From Corynebacterium imitans (GTDB taxonomy: Bacteria > Actinomycetota > Actinomycetes > Mycobacteriales > Mycobacteriaceae), in assembly GCF_000739455.1 (NCBI RefSeq), contig NZ_CP009211.1, positions 2,441,159 to 2,505,158 of the forward strand: 64,000 nucleotides of DNA. Direction: 5' to 3'. The notes beneath the pieces were generated by a model that ran no database searches, was not told the DNA's origin, and saw nothing but the letters and a program-made list of their open reading frames with translations. A program made the translations under genes and the position numbers. Positions 60,477 through 64,000 of this stretch are shown here, in pieces. Position 1 is the stretch's first letter. Each line of letters opens with the position of its first letter.

Positions 60477-62324
60477 TTAGGAAGCCAACTGCTTCAATGC
60501 TTCGCGGGTTTCTTTGTCTGGCGAGTAGATGACGACTCCTTTCATTCCCCTGGTCAATAGGACTTTGTAGACGTGGCGGATCAGTAGATCGAAAGTTTCG
60601 TCAGACACCTGGTTTCGCCTAGAAAAATGTGGATCGCAATTGGCGGCGCGCGCCGTTTCAAACCTGCCATCGCGCCACACAAGATCCGGCCCAAGAATCA
60701 CGCCCGACCAGTCAAACTCGAACCCTTGCGCCGTGTAGATGCAACCGACCTGGCCGAACCCGCCTTCTTTGGTTGCCCACAATGCCGACGGCGGTGCATC
60801 GCCCACTCTCCTATTGCCTTTGTTGTTCCAGGGGCGCGCCCAGTCACCGATCACGACGTCGTCGATAAGCTGCCCATCCTGCGCATCTGACCACGGCCAA
60901 CAGAACCCAGCAACGATCCTGGCGGTTTCATTCGTCTGGGTACGGCTTTGAAGCACTGCTTCCATTTCTTGCGGAGAATCCGCGAGCAGTACTTCGAAAG
61001 AATCTTCTGTGTCGAGCGTCGCCTCGGGCGGTTCGCCATCGGCCAGTCCCAAGATTTGCTCTACCCAGCGCACATACTCTGCAGAGCCGCCACAGCGAAA
61101 TTGCTCTGTGAGGCCGACGTGGACAACCTCGTAGCCGAGGCTCGTAGCAAACTTTTTGATGTCTTCTGTTGAGCCAAGCTCACCCGCTCGGACTACTTGA
61201 TTGTCATCCAGGAGGAAAACTGGCACCTTGGCTACGCTCACCAACTCATCTATCTGCAGACGGGAAGACCGATCCTTCGCACGCGTGTATCTGTTGTTCG
61301 AGGTCTGTCGAATGCGGTGAGCTTCATCCGCAATGAGTACATCCAGCACATCGGTTTCTGCGTTGATGAAGGAATTGAAATATTTAAACAGGTTCTGCGT
61401 GTCAACGTGACGATAGCCTGCGTTTTTCCGCAGGGTTTGGGTGAAGGATCGTGAACCAGTGGCGTGAAGGACAGTCTTCCCATCTCGAGCCAGTTCACCC
61501 AAAAGCGATAACGCAATCGCTGATTTCCCGCTTCCGGGACCGCCAGAAACGACGATGACCCTCTTCTTTCTCCCTCGCGATGCCAAGTTCACCTCATGCT
61601 TAATGAGATCGACAGCACGCTGCTGCTCGCCGACGAGAACAAACTGTTCTCGATTACGGACTTCTTCAGCAGCCAACTGCATGAGCTTCTTCGACGGCCG
61701 GCTGGGCGACTGGAGCACTGCCTGTATTGAGTCCTCATCTCGCGGTCCGCCAAGGACACCTTTGAGGAACTGCTGCAACGCAGACCGGGAATCAGAGGTG
61801 AAAATTTCCGCTTCGGGAGCTTGGTAGAACTCCTCCTGAAAAGCACTCTCCTCCGCATTGTGGAGATAGGCCGCAGCTTCGACCCACTCGTCTCTCCCCT
61901 CCAGCGCCGTTACGAAATCGTTGAAATAGCGGCGGTAACCGTTCACTTGCCGGGCAGGATGAAGTTGCGGGGCGTACATCCCCGGAATCTGCACCAGGTT
62001 GGTATCCCCTTCAAAAATACGTCCAGATGACCACTGCTTGAGTTCCAGAAGCACAAATGAGGGATTCCCCGTTACCGGGTGCGTTCCAGCTAGAAGCGCA
62101 TCAATTCGCTGTGATGACATAGGCAAAGGGAACTCAAGAAACACGTCGACATCGAACAGCCCAGCAGCCGCAAGATCCTCCGCCAGTATCGGGAGACTGT
62201 TCCTCCAGGATCTTTGCTCAGCGGCGGCAGACCTCGGTAGTGAACTGTCTAGCTGTGTTGAAAGTAGCTGTTCCACGAGGCTTTCCGGGTCAGATGCAGC
62301 GGTGATAAACTCCCCACTCTTCAT
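60477..62324 (-). CDS. PD-(D/E)XK-like domain fused to DUF2075-type helicase/ATPase
   Basis: A 615-residue protein paralogous to the next gene in its ATPase part: Walker A GGPGSGKS at 261-268, DEAH at 333-336, YTAQGFEFDWSGVILGPDLV near 545 and VLLTRGMKGVVIY at the end. The N-terminus is different: Asp75 in SQRIDALLAG and the pair Glu94-x-Lys96 in FVLLELKQW form a PD-(D/E)XK-like nuclease signature. TTG at 62339 with GGAGG 5 bp upstream is a good alternative start. The two genes together look like a nucleic-acid-targeting module; defence against phage or plasmids is a hypothesis. The pair has an AT-rich upstream region. Confidence 0.85.
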   Translation of the reverse strand: MKSGEFITAASDPESLVEQLLSTQLDSSLPRSAAAEQRSWRNSLPILAEDLAAAGLFDVDVFLEFPLPMSSQRIDALLAGTHPVTGNPSFVLLELKQWSSGRIFEGDTNLVQIPGMYAPQLHPARQVNGYRRYFNDFVTALEGRDEWVEAAAYLHNAEESAFQEEFYQAPEAEIFTSDSRSALQQFLKGVLGGPRDEDSIQAVLQSPSRPSKKLMQLAAEEVRNREQFVLVGEQQRAVDLIKHEVNLASRGRKKRVIVVSGGPGSGKSAIALSLLGELARDGKTVLHATGSRSFTQTLRKNAGYRHVDTQNLFKYFNSFINAETDVLDVLIADEAHRIRQTSNNRYTRAKDRSSRLQIDELVSVAKVPVFLLDDNQVVRAGELGSTEDIKKFATSLGYEVVHVGLTEQFRCGGSAEYVRWVEQILGLADGEPPEATLDTEDSFEVLLADSPQEMEAVLQSRTQTNETARIVAGFCWPWSDAQDGQLIDDVVIGDWARPWNNKGNRRVGDAPPSALWATKEGGFGQVGCIYTAQGFEFDWSGVILGPDLVWRDGRFETARAANCDPHFSRRNQVSDETFDLLIRHVYKVLLTRGMKGVVIYSPDKETREALKQLAS

Positions 62325-62707
62325 CTGCAGAGCAGACAATGCAGCCTCCAAGCACACTAAAAAGTGCGATGTGGAGGCATTTCAGCGGACAAAGCCTATG
62401 TGGAGGTAGCCGAAGCCTGTCGGGATCGCTTTACCGCAACCATCCTAACAACCGCGTTGGGTTTGAATCGGCTTTTCTGCTTCGATGTTTTCTGTCTGTC
62501 AGACCGTGAGAGAATTCTGAATGCGATTTTGATTACGCTTTTGGTTTATATTTTGAAGAATCGCACTCAGAATCGTTCAAACAGTGCGCAAATATTCCTT
62601 CTACCTGCGCGTTTTTGATTGCGATTTTGGTTTATATTTTGGTTTATATTTTGAGTTATGGTTTTGGCGCGGCGGGGGACAACGCGGCGTCGATAAGCAA
62701 AAAGCCC
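62325..62707. other. AT-rich intergenic region upstream of the helicase pair
   Basis: This stretch has no convincing gene. It contains a GTCTGTCAGAC palindrome at 62494-62504, the 33-bp direct repeats listed separately and a much lower GC content than the flanks, as expected for a promoter region or a recombination scar. Confidence 0.6.
62523..62641. repeat. Two 33-bp AT-rich direct repeats
   Basis: The segments 62523-62555 and 62609-62641, both of the form GCG-TTTTGATT-GCG-TTTTGGTTTATATTTTG, differ at about four positions and start 86 bp apart. After the second copy the core TTTTGGTTTATA is repeated once more in tandem. Function is unknown; iteron-like or promoter-associated roles are possible. 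Confidence 0.6.
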
Positions 62708-64000
62708 CTAGTCCTTGCGGCCGATGACGCCCTGGCGGCGCAGGCGGGAAGCCAGCACCGCGCCGATCGCCAGCACGACGACCAGGGAAACCCAGAACTC
62801 GGTGTGGCTGTCCTCGGCGCGCGGCCACAGGTCGATCAGTCCCGGCACAGCGAGCGCGAGACCGGCGATCGCGATGTTGATGTTCAGGGCCTCGCGGCGC
62901 TCCTGCTCCTCCGCCTCGCGGCGGCGCTCCTGGCGCTCCTGCTCCTTCTCGCGCTCCTCCTTCTCCTGCGCCTTCTGGCGGCGCACGGTGTCCAGCGCCA
63001 CCTGGATCGAGTCGGCCTGCGTGGCGTAGATGTCCTTGCGAAGCTCCAGCTCAGAGACGATTTCATCGAAGTTGTCGCGGGTGCCGGTGGCGAGCAGCAT
63101 GTGGCGCAGCACCGCGGTGTCGACGGGGCGGCCACTGACGGACTCGTACCAGAGGTGGTCGCGGAACACGACGAGCTCGGTCTGCAGCGCCTCGAAGTTG
63201 CGCAGGCTGCGGCGCAGGGTTGACGACGCTTTCTGGATGTCGTCGTCGCTCCACTCGTCCTTCAGGCGCAGCTGGTCAATCTCCGTGGAGCCGAAGGTCA
63301 TCGCGCGCAGCTGCTTTGCCATCTGTGCGAGGTATTTGTCGGCGCGGCGGACGAGGATGGCCAGGTCCACAAGCCGGGTGCCGGTGTGGATCCAGAAGAA
63401 ATTGTTGGCGTTCTCGATCGGGGCGCGGCGTACCACGGCGAGGCCGTTTTCGTCGGAGTGGACGGTCCAGTCGCGGAACAGCTGCACGCGTGATGCGTCG
63501 AGCGAGTGCTGGTCAAGGGCGGTGAGCTCTGGCTGGAAGAGATCTGCGCGGGTGGCGAGGAACCACGCCCAGGCGTCGTGCACCGTCCACGGGCCCAAGT
63601 CCTGCTCGCCACGCTGCTGCATGCGCTGCGGTAGCTCGAGACCCTCGCGGGCCGGGATCGCGGTAATCGTCGTGTACGGATTGCCCGCGGTTAGGCCGTC
63701 CTTCTCCTGCGCCCACCTCAAGCCGCCGCCGTTTCCGAATGCCAGGCTGGTGTTACCGATTGTCTCGCCGAAGCGTGCGAGCAACAGGCTCAGGAGGTTC
63801 TCCTTGCGGACCTCGGTGATGTGGGTGGGGTTTGGGGTGTACTCGGGAAGCAGCGGGACCCTATTGCGGCTGCGGAACAGCGACTTGGAAATCGCCTCGA
63901 GTGCGGCACTCGAGCAGTGCTCCGCGACGACGTGGAAGACCAGGAAGTTGTTCTGGAAGGTGGTGTTTTCTGTGTCCCCGGTGTCCTCTGTGTCCTCGGT
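62708..64000 (-). CDS. Membrane protein of unknown function (5' end outside the window)
   Basis: At least 431 codons, open through the right edge, so the N-terminus is missing. The visible part starts with a Thr/Glu/Asp repeat (TEDTEDTGDTEN) and a soluble region of about 330 residues. A strongly charged helical stretch (EKEEREKEQERQERRREAEE) follows, which should form a coiled coil. Two transmembrane helices end the protein (INIAIAGLALAVPGLIDLW and WVSLVVVLAIGAVLA). The layout resembles CorA-like or large bacterial coiled-coil membrane proteins, but I do not recognise the family. Confidence 0.75.
   Translation of the reverse strand, partial: TEDTEDTGDTENTTFQNNFLVFHVVAEHCSSAALEAISKSLFRSRNRVPLLPEYTPNPTHITEVRKENLLSLLLARFGETIGNTSLAFGNGGGLRWAQEKDGLTAGNPYTTITAIPAREGLELPQRMQQRGEQDLGPWTVHDAWAWFLATRADLFQPELTALDQHSLDASRVQLFRDWTVHSDENGLAVVRRAPIENANNFFWIHTGTRLVDLAILVRRADKYLAQMAKQLRAMTFGSTEIDQLRLKDEWSDDDIQKASSTLRRSLRNFEALQTELVVFRDHLWYESVSGRPVDTAVLRHMLLATGTRDNFDEIVSELELRKDIYATQADSIQVALDTVRRQKAQEKEEREKEQERQERRREAEEQERREALNINIAIAGLALAVPGLIDLWPRAEDSHTEFWVSLVVVLAIGAVLASRLRRQGVIGRKD

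Overview
The window reads as high-GC actinobacterial DNA, most likely Corynebacterium. Supporting signs are GC-rich third codon positions in most genes, GlxR-like half-site pairs (GTGA-N6-TCAC), lipobox lipoproteins and many translationally coupled ATGA/GTGA operon joints. I cannot assign a species. No tRNA, rRNA or CRISPR array was seen.

Layout. 0-6.4 kb: a nitroreductase, a DUF488 protein, a cupin, and a TAXI-type TRAP transporter (lipoprotein receptor, DUF1850 lipoprotein, fused permease). 6.4-12.2 kb: a worn accessory patch with a frameshifted surface protein, a Fic pseudogene split by a 579-bp IS-like element with 15-bp target duplications, an Abi-like gene, a DUF262 remnant killed by a stop codon, and an intact Fic gene. 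12.3-15.9 kb: a degenerate GIY-YIG protein, an MFS exporter and a tandem double-TetR regulator.

16-36.5 kb is an aromatic-acid catabolic island. A first Rieske dioxygenase set (alpha, beta, a VOC/extradiol-like protein, an ABM protein and an MHS importer) has no electron-transfer genes of its own. A second set (hcaE-C-D-F-B) is complete and is followed by an acyl-CoA ligase and a thioesterase. A divergent mhpABC / mhpDFE pair with an IclR regulator follows. Together they would take 3-phenylpropionate or cinnamate-type acids through a cis-dihydrodiol and 3-(2,3-dihydroxyphenyl)propionate to pyruvate, acetyl-CoA and succinate or fumarate. All three promoter regions carry a (G/A)TTCC-N7-GGAA(C/T) palindrome beside a GlxR-like site, which points to one regulon.

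36.5-37.8 kb: MgtE. 38-42.1 kb: a lower-GC cluster of two CaiB/BaiF CoA-transferase subunits, a thiolase-like protein and a DUF35 Zn-ribbon/OB protein, resembling the Bbs gene set. 42.2-43.1 kb: a GC-rich 3-hydroxyacyl-CoA dehydrogenase-type gene. 43.2-52.3 kb: a lower-GC island for non-phosphorylating L-fucose catabolism (FucU, FucP, L-fuconate dehydratase, SDR, lactonase, DapA-type aldolase, aldehyde dehydrogenase, IclR regulator, BASS transporter). It ends against a UvrD-like helicase remnant.

52.8-58.4 kb: a two-component phenol-type hydroxylase, a flavin reductase and catechol 1,2-dioxygenase, divergent from a large ATPase-LuxR regulator with two GGGTA-N4-TACCC operators between them. 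58.4-62.3 kb: two tandem paralogous DUF2075-type helicases, one with an N-terminal GIY-YIG nuclease domain and the other with a PD-(D/E)XK-like domain. This is the best candidate here for an undescribed nucleic-acid-targeting (defence-like) system. A membrane protein runs off the right edge.
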